Of a DNA stretch of 64,000 nt, positions 1 to 10,890 are shown one piece after another. Under the pieces are notes generated by a model, which worked only from the letters and a program-made list of their open reading frames with translations, did no database searches and was not told where the DNA came from. Source of the DNA: Rutpela maculata (taxonomy: Eukaryota > Arthropoda > Insecta > Coleoptera > Cerambycidae); assembly GCA_936432065.2 (NCBI GenBank), contig OW386289.2, positions 35,483,903-35,547,902 on the forward strand. Reading direction: 5' to 3'. Each line of letters begins with the position of its first letter. Within the stretch, counting starts at the first letter, position 1. The position numbers and the translations under genes are program-made.

Positions 1-283
1 AGTGGCGTAACTAGACGTCATGGGGCCCCAGGGCAAAAAATTGTTGGGGGCCACTTATTATATCATTTTCTTAATACCTAATCCTAATCCGAAAAATTTA
101 CAATGCACAACTCGAACACCCGACCAACTATCGAACTGTGATTTGCGCCATTCGATCTTTCTCCACTTCCCACACGACCTTGAATTTTTTCAGATTTTTT
201 GGGGGATTTTTCCTCGGGGGGGCCCAAACCACGTAGGGGCCCTGGGCACGTGCCCCAAGTGCCCTTATGTAAATCCGCCACTG
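1..283. mobile_element. hAT-like miniature element, left edge at window start
   Basis: The sequence opens with AGTGGCGTAACTAG and ends with ATCCGCCACTG at 273-283, an imperfect inverted pair of the CAGTGGCG type common in animal hAT elements. The interior holds facing GGGGCCC-type blocks. The first base of the left end and the left target duplication lie outside the window, so an 8-bp duplication cannot be checked. There is no coding capacity. Confidence 0.55.
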
Positions 284-295
284 TATTTTGCAAAA

Positions 296-983
296 GGAAG
301 TACAATTTACTAAATTATTTGTAACATTATTATCAGAGATGAAGCTGTAGTTTAAAAATATTATTCGATCAAGGAAGCTTTGAAACATATGCGGTTCAAT
401 TAAGAAGTAAATTTCAAGCAAAATTGTTTTTATTCGAAAAATCAGATCTGGTAGTTTTTGAGATATTTCAACTTTAATGTCTAACTTTTTAATGCTGTTT
501 TTTTTTAATTGCTGTTATTCTTTTAATATTGGTTTTTGGATGTAGGTTCTTGGTAACTTTCTTGCCTGCTATAAGAAAGTTATTTACTGGTGGGAAATTT
601 TAAATTTAATTTAATTCTTAAATAAAAAAAAATTATGGTAATTTTAAAATTTAATTTGTTTATTTAATTTCATTTAATTTTTAAATTAAAAAAAATTACC
701 ACCAGTAAATAATTTGCAGGCAAAAAAGTTATCAAGAACCTACATCTGAAAACTAATATTAAAAAAATTACAGCAATTTAAAAAAAAAGACAACACTAAA
801 AAGTTAGACAATAAAATTAAAATATCTCAAAAATTACAGCAGATCTCTTTCGAATAAGAACAATTTTGCTAAAAATTTAGTTCTTAATCAAATGGCATGT
901 CTCAATGCTTCCTTGAACGAAAAATATTTTTAAACTGCAACGCCATCTCTGGTGATAACGTTATAATAGTAAATTGTACTTCC
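296..983. mobile_element. Foldback (long inverted repeat) element
   Basis: The left arm begins GGAAGTACAATTTACTA and the right arm ends TAGTAAATTGTACTTCC. The match continues inward for roughly 330 bases per arm with divergence, to a centre near 640 inside AT-rich sequence. There is no ORF of note. It directly abuts the hAT-like element on its left. Confidence 0.6.
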
Positions 984-1622
984 TGTAGAAGGCTTTAACA
1001 ATTGACATCTATTACCGTTTACAGAATAAAAATATATTTTTTATTATAGGCTGTGGGAATGGTAATTGAAACACCCACACAGATTTTAGAATCTTCTCTT
1101 TTTACTTCAATATTTTCATTTTTGTTCAGTAACATATTTTGTAACAATTCTAATCAAACACTCAAACAGTATACTTTTTGTCAGTTGCGTAGCCAGCTGT
1201 TTGGGACGGACGGGGCAGTTTATTACAGGGCAGTGTAAAAAAGTTGCAAGTAAAAATAAAATATAAATTTTTATCTACAGAAGCCCCTGCCACTGCAGTC
1301 AAAAACATCAGTCAAATATTTGCTACTTTTTAAATTTTTAGCCCATTTGTCTGTCTATGCCTCTGAAATGATTGCTTATCAAAACATTCCCCTTCCTCTC
1401 CACTCCATGTTACATACAATTACAGTGTATTTTAAATGGCGTTATTTATCTGTGTCTTTCTTAATCTGAAGTTTATTGTCACCTTGTTTCTTTTCTTTTT
1501 TTGCATATAAGTTCACACACTGCCCTTATGACGTCACAGCTGTTTTCGCAGCCCATTGAAATGGTCGAAGATTTTTTTAAAATAAATGTGTTGTGCCTCG
1601 AATTTTTCTTCAACATTACACA
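984..1622. other. Unassigned AT-rich stretch
   Basis: No gene is recognised. A short piece around 1185-1235 resembles a hAT end (TTGCGTAGCCAGC followed by G-rich sequence), but no partner end was found. Confidence 0.4.
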
Positions 1623-1979
1623 CTTAAGAGTGTAACAGCTATAAGTTTTTTATTCTTTTTCCTATTTGAACAAAATTTATTGTCCCATTATTTAAATACA
1701 TTTTTGTACATATGGTAAGTCAAGATAATTTAAAAAATACTAAATTTTTCCATAAACACAAACATGTATAGAATATAAACAGACACACACAAAGACATTT
1801 ATAAACAAACAGATACGCATATAAATATAAAGAATAAAAACGAGGCCAAATAACACAGGTACACAAAATTTTAAAAAACTCGAAACCCAGAGGGTTTAAC
1901 ATTGCTGTCAATTACCTTTAAAATAAAGTTAGTTAACAGTTCGTTAAGTAATAATAAGGAAAAGAGTGAGCGGCCGCCT

Positions 1980-2410
1980 GCCACAACGATCGCGAGCGCG
2001 AATTTTTTTTTTATAATATCGCTGACTGACAGGAGTTGTCCCACAAGATGGTTGACTGACCATTTTATTTATGATTAATATAGCGTTTAATACCTTCACA
2101 GAGATTTTGAAGTATAGTAAATGAATTGCACGTTATTTATTTTTTGTACATACATTGGGGCTGACTGACCAGCTCCGCCCCCACATTCAACTGACTGACT
2201 GACATAACTGTTATTTATATGCAATATCTAATGTGCATAACGATTTTCAGCCATAGTAAATTCGTTTTATTACCTCCGTAATTATGACACCTTTGAAGGC
2301 GTACCTGAGACATCTGTTCTCGATTTCGCTTGACTGACCGAAGTATGTTTGTGTAGACAACTACTGTAATCAACTGACAAAAAATCAGGCATAGTAAATT
2401 CAGAGAATTG
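1980..2410. repeat. Degenerate tandem repeat of about 140 bp
   Basis: TGACTGAC or close variants occur near 2025, 2053, 2162, 2197, 2331 and 2370. ATAGTAAAT occurs near 2114, 2255 and 2390. The two motifs alternate, giving a period of about 135-141 bases over three to four copies. No coding content is seen. Confidence 0.45.
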
Positions 2411-2910
2411 ATTTGGGTCTGGCTCTCCGTCTATTACTTATGCAGTGAAAAATTATATTTATGATACATATTTATTCGAAAGTTTGGTTAAAAGTGCCAA
2501 TACGAAAACAACCCAGGTAGCAAAGGCACGTGAAAATGACGTGAAAAAATGGTCAGGGGTGACGAGAAATGACGAGTTAGATGACGTAAATGAAACGTGA
2601 AAATGACTTCCTAATGTCTCAGACGAATGACGTCTTTTTCAGGTTATATTTGGTAATCTCCCCACAGGTTTTTAGTAATAGGAACATATAAAACTACATA
2701 CTAGTTAGTAATCTACTTGATAAAAATAAAATAATTAATGCATAAATAAGTCTTGTCCTAATGAATTTGTTTGTTAGCCATCCGTAATTTTATTTACATT
2801 AACATATCTAATATTGTTTACCATCACTCCAACTTTTTCTCACAAGGGTTGCCTGCAAATTATAATGTTTATTAAGTTATTAAATTCATTTTTACTTACC
2901 TTTACCAATT

Positions 2911-2998
2911 GCGGTCCGTAGGATTCGAACCTACATGTCTCCCGTTGTCCGTATTACAGTACTGACGCTTCAACCAACTGAGCTAGCTTGGTAACCGC
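2911..2998 (-). other. tRNA-like sequence with intact A and B boxes
   Basis: Read on the minus strand it contains TAGCTCAGTTGG, a consensus internal A box, and GGTTCGAATCC, a consensus B box within a perfect 5-bp T-stem (GTAGG/CCTAC). The anticodon arm does not fold cleanly and the acceptor stem is only partly paired. It may be a degenerate tRNA or a tRNA-derived promoter rather than a functional tRNA. It lies inside the 2512-4083 element. Confidence 0.4.
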
Positions 2999-3586
2999 TA
3001 TTTCGGATGCTAAAAGCAGTATTTATGGTGGTGAATGAAGTCTTTATTATGTGAAATTGAATTTCTTGCCTTATTTAAAATATATGAAAATCTTTCAGGT
3101 TCTCGCTTCGAGTTACTAGTATTTTTATTTATTTATAATTATTAAGAAGAACTTATTTAATTTAATTAAACTGTCACCAGTGTCACCTGAGAAGTACGAG
3201 TAGTTGTTGAACAATGTAATTATTGCATTAATTAGCATTAGTGGCGGTTCGTTAAAAAAAATATATTTTCCCCAGATCTCGAAATTGAAGAGCAGAGAGG
3301 GAGAAATCCGAAAAAAAAATGTTCCTTATCTCAAATTTGATGAGCGGTGGCGGGGAAGTCAGGAGTCAACTATTTTAAGAATTAAAGTTTTAAGTTGAGG
3401 TACTTATACAAACCTGGGAAGCGTGTTGGAGAAAAAACGGTAAAGGTGTAATATCGTCATCTACAACATAAATAGAATATTTAATGGTCTAAAACAGACC
3501 TAAAATTGAAAAAAACCAATAAGCAATTATTACCTTAAAAAAAAAACAACTAAAATTTTTTTCGCAATAAAAAAAAAACGGAATAA

Positions 3587-3660
3587 GCAAGGGCCGAACC
3601 GCCGACCTCATGACTTGGAAGACGACGCCTTAAGCACTCGGCCACCAACCTTTCTGAGGC
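3587..3660 (-). other. Second tRNA-like sequence (Ser/Leu-type D arm)
   Basis: The minus strand reads GTGGCCGAGTGCTTAAGGCG, very close to the D arm/A box of serine tRNAs, followed about 30 bases on by GGTTCGGCCC, an imperfect B box. The T-stem is mismatched and no long variable arm is apparent. It has the same strand and host element as the tRNA-like sequence at 2911-2998. Confidence 0.3.
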
Positions 3661-4089
3661 TACTTACCTAAAGACTTTATAGTTGGAACACGCAACAGAT
3701 AGATTTTGCTTTTTAATGCATTTTAATCTAATTTTATTATTAAAAGAATAGATAAAAATATAATTTAAACAAATAAACTGCCGAATCTTTGCAAACTCTT
3801 TCGAATATAAATTATTTTGGATAATGTTAAACACACGGTTTATTTTTTTTTAAACTTTACACTCTGCTTACGATAACAAAATGCGAGTTTTAAAGTTTGT
3901 AATCCGATAAAATATAAATAAATTTAACACCGGAAAAAGACGACAATATGACGTGATGTGTAGCACGTCATTTTAATGTCATTTATAAGACGTCATTCTG
4001 TCGTCGATTTTTAGTGCCCTGACGTCTTTTTGACCAGAATCACCAGATTTTGACGTCATTATAACGTACCCTTGCTACCTGGGAAGGTT

Positions 4090-4328
4090 GGTATCACTAA
4101 AACTCATAAAAATGAAATACCTGTAATATAATAGTCATATCATTTTGTTCTATAATGTTAAGCTTACTTTAGTAAGTTCAAGCTATAAGTTTTAAGATTA
4201 TTTTAGTAAGTTTAACATGAAATATACTGAAAACAATGATATGATTATTATATTACAGGTATTTCATTTTTATAAAGTTTGGGAATTAGGCGAGTTGGTC
4301 AACATGTGCAGTGACTTTTAGTGATACC
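4090..4328. mobile_element. Miniature inverted-repeat element, GGTATCACTAAAA ends
   Basis: GGTATCACTAAAA at the left and TTTTAGTGATACC at the right are inverted copies. A second inverted block (AAATGAAATACCTGTAATAT against ATATTACAGGTATTTCATTT) lies inside. It is 239 bp and non-coding. Confidence 0.6.
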
Positions 4329-4394
4329 AATCTAGTTTTCGCCATGACACTTTTTACCAAACTTTCTAACGTGAAATAGGTCAATTAGGATCTA

Positions 4395-4843
4395 CTTATG
4401 GCCAAAAAAATATTCGCCTTCTACAAATGCAAAACCACCTGCGACACAAAAAAAAAATCATATTAGGAATTTTTTTACCGGAAAATTTCACTCATAAAAG
4501 TTGCTCAGAATTGCCAAAAATGCTTAAATTCAAAATTTCATCAAATTTTGAAACTAAGAAATTAATTGACAACTAAAAACTCATTAAAATTGTATTTTTG
4601 CACCTTTCGGATTTCGGAAATTTTTTTAAACAAAATATCAGTACTTTTAATTTTGATGAAATTTTGGGCTCAAGATTTTGGACAATTCTGAACAACTTTC
4701 GATAATAAAATTTTCTGATAAAATAAATGCGTAATATGGTTTTTTAAATTTTCTCCATTTTGGTATCACAGGTGGCTTTGCATTTGTAGGAGACAAATGT
4801 TTTTTTAGCCCTAACTAGCCTTTATTGTGTTCATTATTTGAGT
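4395..4843. repeat. Inverted repeat pair, foldback-like
   Basis: CTACAAATGCAAAACCACCTG near 4420 is matched inverted by CAGGTGGCTTTGCATTTGTAG near 4765, and the match extends toward TTGCTCAGAATT/AATTCTGAACAA further in. A third single copy of this arm occurs at about 7440-7530, so the arm is repeated in the window. Confidence 0.5.
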
Positions 4844-5046
4844 AATATTTAGTTCAAATTGGGAAAAAAATAAAAAAGTTATAAAGCTGTTACACTCTTA
4901 AGTACGATTTATAAACTTTTCCGCTGCAATTGCGGTTGCAGTTGGAGTTGCCGCAGCAGTATCAGTTGCAATTCACGAAAATTTGTCATTTATAAACTCT
5001 TGCTGTTGCTGTCGTAGAATGTTTTTCACGCATGCGCTTCACGCGT

Positions 5047-6795
5047 AAATCTCAAGGCTGCGGGAGCTGATGATATCGACGCTCGGTCTGTAAAAGAGTG
5101 CAAACATGAGGTTGCCCGTGTGCTATGCAAGATAGTGAATCAGTCCCTAGTAGATGGGGCAGTTCCGGACATAATGAAAGTCGCAAGAGTTACTCCGCTC
5201 TTTAAAGACGGAGACAAGGAACTACCAAATAATTATAGACCAGTGTCCATTCTACCAATACTGTCTAAAATTATTGAAAAAATTGTTAACTTGAGATTAG
5301 TGGCGTACTTGAAAAAAATTGATTTTTTGTATAGGCATCAATATGGCTTTCGCAAGTCCAGTGACACAAGCTCTGCAGCAGTAGACCTAATATCTGGAAT
5401 TCAGAAAGAAGTTGACCAAGGAAAGAAATGTGCTCTTGTGTCACTGGACCTGTGTAAAGCATTCGACACTGTTAACCATGATATATTGGCACAGAAGTTG
5501 GAAATGTTAGGTATAAGAGGGGTCGCACTTATGTGGTTTAAGAGCTATTTGTCTAATAGAAGGCAACAGGTATCGTTAGCTGAAAGTAAGAGCTCAGAGA
5601 AAGATGTACTGTGGGGAGTCCCGCAAGGCTCTATTTTGGGACCAACGCTCTTTTTAGTATATGTCAATTCTTTATCGAACCTGCAGTTAACGGGTAAAAT
5701 AAAACTTTATGCTGATGACACCACGTTCCTTTACACTGACAACTCAATGGAGGCATTGAAACGAGAAATACAAAACGACCTAACCAAGATTTCTAGATGG
5801 CTAAGTAGTCACAAACTTACATTAAATGTAAAGAAATCCTCATACATGTTCATTGGTAAACAAAAACTTAATGATGATACTCCTATTAATTTCAGTAACA
5901 AAATATTGAATAATGCTAGGCAAATTAAATATCTTGGTCTCTACATAGATGAGACACTATCATGGGAGTATCATATTAGCATGCTCAGAAAGAAAGTTGC
6001 CGCACCAATTGGCATCTTGAAAAGACTTAGCTACTCTTTACCTGCCTATTTGTTACGTTCTGTTTACTTCTCTTTAGTGCATAGTCACCTTCAATACCAA
6101 ACTGTAATATGGTACACTACTTATGGAAAGTTAGTTAAGCCAGTGCAGATACTACAGAACAAAGCCATCAAAAACATATACTCACTACCTTTTAGGTATA
6201 GTACTGAAAATCTTTATAAAAAATACAATATCTTAAATTTGGAACACATGTACAACTATCAGGTGTGTTTGTATTTACACCAAGTTATGGGCAATCAGAG
6301 ACATTCAAACTTAAATCTCTTATTAAGAACCGAAATTCATGACCATAATACTAGGCACTGTGCCAGTATAGATTTGCCTTACGCCAAAACAAACACACTA
6401 AGAAATTCTGTAACATTTAAAGGAGTGATGTTATACAATGGCTTGCCACACAATTTAAAAGAACTAAAGAATGAGCGATTTAAAATTAACCTAAAAAAAC
6501 ATTTAAATAAATAAGATTAATAGTATACATGGTATTTAAAACTTGTACTCAAAGAATTATCTACTTTATTTTTTTAACAATAAATCCTTGTATCGTGTAA
6601 GTATTTTGTATTGTAGCATGTAATTGTTTACTGATATTTTTTATGTTATATTACAAGAGTGATAATTAGTGTCTAGTATCTAAGTTAGTAATTATAGTAG
6701 TATCCTAAATTGATTTTATTATCTTAATTTTAGTGGATGGATCTGTATAGAATGTATATTCTCTTGATTCAATAAAGATATATTTATTATTTCGT
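5047..6795 (+). mobile_element. 5'-truncated non-LTR retrotransposon (Jockey/CR1 group)
   Basis: The insertion starts abruptly inside the reverse-transcriptase frame and runs through the C-terminal region and a 3' UTR with AATAAA at 6771-6776, ending in T/A-rich sequence. Abrupt 5' truncation is typical of target-primed insertion. Endonuclease and ORF1 are missing. No clear target duplication was recognised. Confidence 0.75.
5048..6514 (+). CDS. Reverse transcriptase C-terminal part of a LINE ORF2
   Basis: The frame is open from the truncation point at 5048; the first methionine is at 5120, but that is an internal residue and not a natural start. In order it shows the RT0/1 region (TPLFKDGDKELPNNYRPVSI), the finger motif SLDLCKAFDTVNH with the first catalytic Asp, GVPQGSILGP, and the catalytic YADD box within LYADDTTFLY. 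It then has the conserved thumb region (IKYLGLYIDETLSW) and a C-terminal tail. It lacks the endonuclease, so it would be about half of a normal ORF2. The frame is undisrupted over about 489 codons, suggesting a fairly recent insertion. The protein copies element RNA at a nicked target. The clade (CR1, Jockey or relatives) is not resolved. Confidence 0.85.
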   Translation, partial: NLKAAGADDIDARSVKECKHEVARVLCKIVNQSLVDGAVPDIMKVARVTPLFKDGDKELPNNYRPVSILPILSKIIEKIVNLRLVAYLKKIDFLYRHQYGFRKSSDTSSAAVDLISGIQKEVDQGKKCALVSLDLCKAFDTVNHDILAQKLEMLGIRGVALMWFKSYLSNRRQQVSLAESKSSEKDVLWGVPQGSILGPTLFLVYVNSLSNLQLTGKIKLYADDTTFLYTDNSMEALKREIQNDLTKISRWLSSHKLTLNVKKSSYMFIGKQKLNDDTPINFSNKILNNARQIKYLGLYIDETLSWEYHISMLRKKVAAPIGILKRLSYSLPAYLLRSVYFSLVHSHLQYQTVIWYTTYGKLVKPVQILQNKAIKNIYSLPFRYSTENLYKKYNILNLEHMYNYQVCLYLHQVMGNQRHSNLNLLLRTEIHDHNTRHCASIDLPYAKTNTLRNSVTFKGVMLYNGLPHNLKELKNERFKINLKKHLNK

Positions 6796-7024
6796 GACGA
6801 TTTGTTTACGTTCTCCATGAACTACAATTTCATTGGCTATCCACTGGTAATTCCGCAGCGGTTAGTTCACGATAAAATTTGGTTATCTACCTGCGGAATA
6901 TGAACTGCAACTGCAGCGGCAGCGGACTTTATAAATGGGAATATTGCTTTCGTATTCTTCATAAACACTACAGGTGCGGCAACTTCAACTGCAACTGCTG
7001 CAGCTAGTTTATAAATTGAGCTTT

Positions 7025-7415
7025 AAGGATAGGATTTTGCAGAGAGAGAGGGAAATATGCGTTTATTTTCGGTTTATTATAATTATTTTAAAAATCATAA
7101 TTGGCATAATCTTTAAAATAGTTTCAGATACTTCTCATTGACAAGCTACAATATTCAAGTACAAGAGAAATTTACAATAAAAAATATATATAGTTGTATT
7201 TGTTAGAACAATAGTATTTAAAACAATTGTAAAGATTATATTATGTTTGGTTTTTTATATATTTACAATAAATCAAAAATAAACGCATATTTCTCTCTCA
7301 CTCACGCAAAATCCTATCTTTAAGTGCGACACACTGTATAACAAAGCAAAAATAACTATATTTCACCATTTTTTAAAATTCGTACAACGAATTGACAAAA
7401 TGCATATGATTTTTT
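7025..7415. repeat. Repeat copy 1, TIR-bearing (AAGGATAGGATTTTGC ends)
   Basis: AAGGATAGGATTTTGCAGAG at the left is inverted at about 7305-7320 (GCAAAATCCTATCTT). Similarity to the copy at 7575 continues past the inverted end through AAGTGCGACACACT to about 7415, so the repeated unit is larger than the inverted-repeat core. No ORF. Confidence 0.55.
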
Positions 7416-7574
7416 TTATTTTCTCCGTTTATACTGATATCACAGATGGCTTTGCATTTGTAAGAGGCAAATGTTTTTTTAGCCATAAGTAGCCTCTATT
7501 GTGGTCCATATATGAGTAATATTTAGTTCAAATTGGAAAAAAAAATAAAAAAGTTATAAAGGTGTTACACACTT

Positions 7575-8030
7575 AAGGATAGGATTTTGCAGAGTGAGAG
7601 GGAAATATGTGTTTATTTCCGGTTTATTATAAATATTTTATAAACCATAATTGGTATAATCTTTAAAACAGTTTCAGATACTTCCCATTGCTTCCCATAC
7701 AGTTCTTATCACAAATTTTGTATATAGTTAAATTCCATACTCTAATAATGAAATTAGGAACTATTTTCATTGACAAGCTACAATATTCAAGTACAACAGA
7801 AATTTACAATAAAAAATATATATAGTTGTATTCGTTAGAACAATAGTATTTAAAACAGTTTTAAAGATTATATTATGTTTGGTTTTTTAAATATTTAAGT
7901 ACAATAAATCAAAAATATACTTCCCTCTCACTCTGCAAAATCTATCCTTAAAAGTGCGACACACTATATAACAAAATTAACTATATTTTACCATTTTTTA
8001 AAATCCGTACAACGAATTGACAAAATTGCT
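7575..8030. repeat. Repeat copy 2, direct duplicate of the 7025 repeat
   Basis: It has the same inverted ends as the 7025 repeat (core 7575-7949) and the same flank AAGTGCGACACACT. It carries about 80 extra internal bases. The two copies lie in direct orientation about 550 bases apart, separated by a copy of the 4740-4900 arm. Confidence 0.55.
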
Positions 8031-8035
8031 ATGTA

Positions 8036-8218
8036 CTACGCAATATAAAGAAGTAAAATGAATGTGAGAGCAAGGATTATACCAATGCTGGATATGCAAA
8101 ATGTGAAGCCAATGGCCCATTGGAATAGTAGCATTATATTGTAGATAGTTCTGTTGAGATAAAGGCTCAGCACAGGGCCATTGAAGCAGGGCTCAATTTC
8201 TTCTTGACATGGTTGACA
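8036..8218 (-). other. Possible short coding exon or chance ORF, membrane-segment-like
   Basis: The minus strand is open for 60 codons to a stop at 8036-8038 and predicts a hydrophobic C-terminus (FTFCISSIGIILALTFILLL) preceded by EEIEPCFNGPVL. There is no usable start codon at its head, so it would have to be a terminal exon. It lies just outside the left edge of the large foldback at 8235. The family is not recognised; it may be chance. Confidence 0.15.
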
Positions 8219-8963
8219 TCAAGGAACCTCGCACAAAAGTATAGGAAAAGGCCGTTCGGTCAAAATTTTTGAAATTTTAAGAAAAAGTTCTCCTTAATAA
8301 AAGTTGTCATGGGCACAATGCTCAAAATTCAATAGTTCGGATGCCAGTGACCTTATTTGAAGTCTAAAAATGAAGAGTTCTTATAGACCCATTAGATTTT
8401 TTTATTGTCTATTTTTTTTTTATTATTTTAACCTCTTTTATTTATTAATATTTAAGTTAGAAAATTTTCTTGCAAGCAAAATATTGCCCAGTGTGTGTAT
8501 ACAGGGTGGACCATTAATAACAGGCCATAGTTCAAGGGTAGATTCTTTGGACCAAAATATGAGGATAAAACCAAATATGCTTTAGTAAATTGTTGCTGTG
8601 GAAGAAGATACAGTTTGTCAAAATCGTAATTTTTTTTCATTTTTTTTTGCAATATCTTAATTACCTCCTGACCGTTCTACCAATTTGGTAACGAAACATT
8701 TTTTAAGCTAAGAAACAATAATGTATGTATTACATCACGCTAGCCCATGGAGGGCGCCTCATGAGCTATACCTGGGCAGTTCTACAAAGCATGGTCGATT
8801 TCACATTGACAATGTTAAAAAATAAAATGTCAGGAATCTATTGATGGCATACATTTTTGAAATGGTTAAAGTGTCTACTTTTCAGGTATGTCTTGTGGCA
8901 CCAGCATTTTTCCCGTGACTAAAATGTTACAGCTGTTTTTCCTTAGTGAAACGTATAACAAAA

Positions 8964-10890
8964 CACACGACAGTCACATTTATATTTGTGCTGTTTATTA
9001 ATATAAATATGCTAAATGGATTATGAAAAAGTTGATTCTTTGAAGTGAAAAATATGTCCTACAAGATATTAGAAAAAATGTTGGTCGTAATAATACCCAT
9101 GAATAAAATAAAAAGTGATATAACTGGAAGTAGGTATCTATTTCTTTCTTATTTGAGCCTAATACTTTCGAAATTCAGTTAACTGTATTGACTCAAATTA
9201 CCTTTTGTGTCTAAATTTTGTTACCGATAACCAGTTTTGTTCATAATTTAAAGGACAATGGTCCTAACAAGATAAATAATATTTATGACACCATTGTGAA
9301 TGAGGTACTGTGAGTTACACGTGACAGTCGTGAGTGGCATGAGATGGTTGTGAGATTCGTAAAACGGTCCTGTTGTGCCAAATTTTAGAAAATAAAAATA
9401 ATATTTGTAAATAAAAATAATACATAATATGTATTTTGGCTAGTAGGAACCAAATATGAAAAAATATACAAGTTGTCCCATTTAAGAAATTTGATTTTCA
9501 CGTCATTTCAGGGGCGGCTGGTGAAATTTCAATAATTTTTTTCTCGTCTGTGACGCATGGGACCCATACGAAATATGGGAAATACCATCTAGAGAAGCAC
9601 TCCTCTAACGACCCCTAGAAAATTTTGAAAAAGCAGTTTGCGAAAAATTTTTTCAAAATTCGATTGACCCCCCTAGGTCTAGGGAGTCCTGTTTAAAATT
9701 ATTTTTTTTTGTCATATACATTTTACTTTTCATAAAAATACAACAACAGGTTTTGAAGTTTATGAAAATATTTCCATTACTAACTGAGATACAACGAATT
9801 GAAATTTTATCATTTGTTAAATTGTAAATTACAAAATTTCAGTTCATTGTGTTTCAGTTAATAATGAAAATATTTTCATAAACTTCAAAACCTGTTGTAT
9901 TTTTATGAAAAGTAAAATGTATATGACAAAAAAAATTAATTTTAAACAGGAGTCCCTAGACCTAGGAGGGTCAATCGAATTTTGAAAAAATTTTTCGCAA
10001 ACTGCTTTTTCAAAATTTTTTAAGGGTCGTTAGAGGAGTGCTTCTCTAGATGTTATTTCCCATATTTCGTATGGGTCCCATGCGCCACAGACGAGAAAAA
10101 AATTGTTGAAATTTCACCAGCCGCCCCTGCGTCATTTGCCTCGAAACCGGAAGTCAGAAGTTGGTTTTTTACATCACATATTTGGAAATTTCATCCCACA
10201 TCAGTACACCGAATTTGAAAAAAATCCATTCTACCATTCAAAAGTTACAAGAGTGAAGGAGAGTAATGCCAATGAAATTTCTCATGACCGTCACTAGAGT
10301 CTCAAGACCATCACACTCAAATTTGTGCATTGTGACGGTCGTGAGGGCCGCTAGACAAAAATGACTAAGAATTATATTCACCCTAAGCTATTATTAAAGT
10401 AAGGTTAGGAGAAGACAGTGTACTGGATACCTCAAAATAAAAATTTATTTGGATATTAATAAGTTGATAAATGCTAAAATACACAACGTGACGGTCATGA
10501 AAGAGAGCACAGGGCCATATATTAGACTTACCATATAAATTACTGGAAATTCAAAATGTTTTGGGAAACAGCACTTGGTTATTGTATCTCACATGATTTC
10601 ACAACGAAAACTAAATTTCGATGTGTTTCTGAGTTGCTGGTAGTCCTAGCATTCAACTTATTAACTAATAATTAGCGCTGTGACGGTCGTGAGTATTAAC
10701 CAAGTTAAGCGGCTTTAATAGTTTATATTCTAAATCCTAGACTTTAAAACATGAAATTTGTATCTTGCCAATAAATTTTGGATATTTTGTAATAATTATA
10801 GCAGAGATGGACACTAACCATTTCTCTGGTAACAAAATTTCAGCCAAAACAAGTGTCAATTTGTATGGAGTTACGCGTGACGGTCTTGAG
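8964..10890. repeat. Dispersed 14-bp motif GTGACGGTCGTGAG, about nine copies
   Basis: Forward copies or close variants start at 9321, 10332, 10488, 10680 and 10877, with a weaker one at 9341. Reverse copies are at 8964, 10281 and 10301. The last four forward copies are spaced 156-197 bases apart. All lie inside the 8774-11069 element. The arrangement resembles subterminal transposase-binding sites. Confidence 0.6.
9509..10129. mobile_element. hAT-type foldback with exact 8-bp duplication
   Basis: The ends are CAGGGGCGGCTGG and CCAGCCGCCCCTG. The 8-bp direct repeat CGTCATTT flanks it at 9501-9508 and 10130-10137. The arms are about 290 bases and nearly identical around a short AT-rich centre. 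It is 621 bp and non-coding. The CAGGG-type end plus 8-bp duplication define hAT. Confidence 0.85.

Larger units (their letters stand above)
2512..4083. mobile_element. TIR element (CCCAGGTAGCA ends) with TGACG-rich subterminal regions
   Basis: The left end CCCAGGTAGCAAAGG at 2512 matches the right end (inverted CCTTGCTACCTGGG, ending 4083). The first and last ~130 bases are packed with TGACGT, TGACG or the reverse complement, at least nine in all, arranged like subterminal transposase-binding repeats. Two tRNA-like sequences sit inside on the minus strand. No transposase is seen, so it is non-autonomous. The superfamily is not recognised and no clear target duplication is visible. Confidence 0.55.
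1623..4902. mobile_element. TIR element with CTTAAGAGTGTAACAGCT ends, filled by nested insertions
   Basis: The left end CTTAAGAGTGTAACAGCT at 1623 reappears inverted at the right end (GCTGTTACACTCTTAAG, ending 4902). The similarity runs about 50 bases inward on both sides. A relative of the right end recurs at 7530-7575. Everything between is occupied by later insertions. That the two ends belong to one copy is inferred from orientation only. Confidence 0.45.
4906..7018. mobile_element. Miniature element with GCAACTGC-rich inverted ends, split by a LINE
   Basis: The left piece (4906-5046) carries GATTTATAAACT followed by repeated GCAGTTG-type sequence. The right piece (about 6796-7018) is its inverted counterpart ending AGTTTATAAATTG. 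A LINE (5047-6795) separates them. The boundaries are approximate. Confidence 0.5.

Noticed and set aside
2911..2998. Functional tRNA gene
   Set aside because: The A and B boxes are good, but the anticodon arm does not form a normal 5-bp stem with a 7-base loop and the acceptor stem is imperfect; reported as tRNA-like only.
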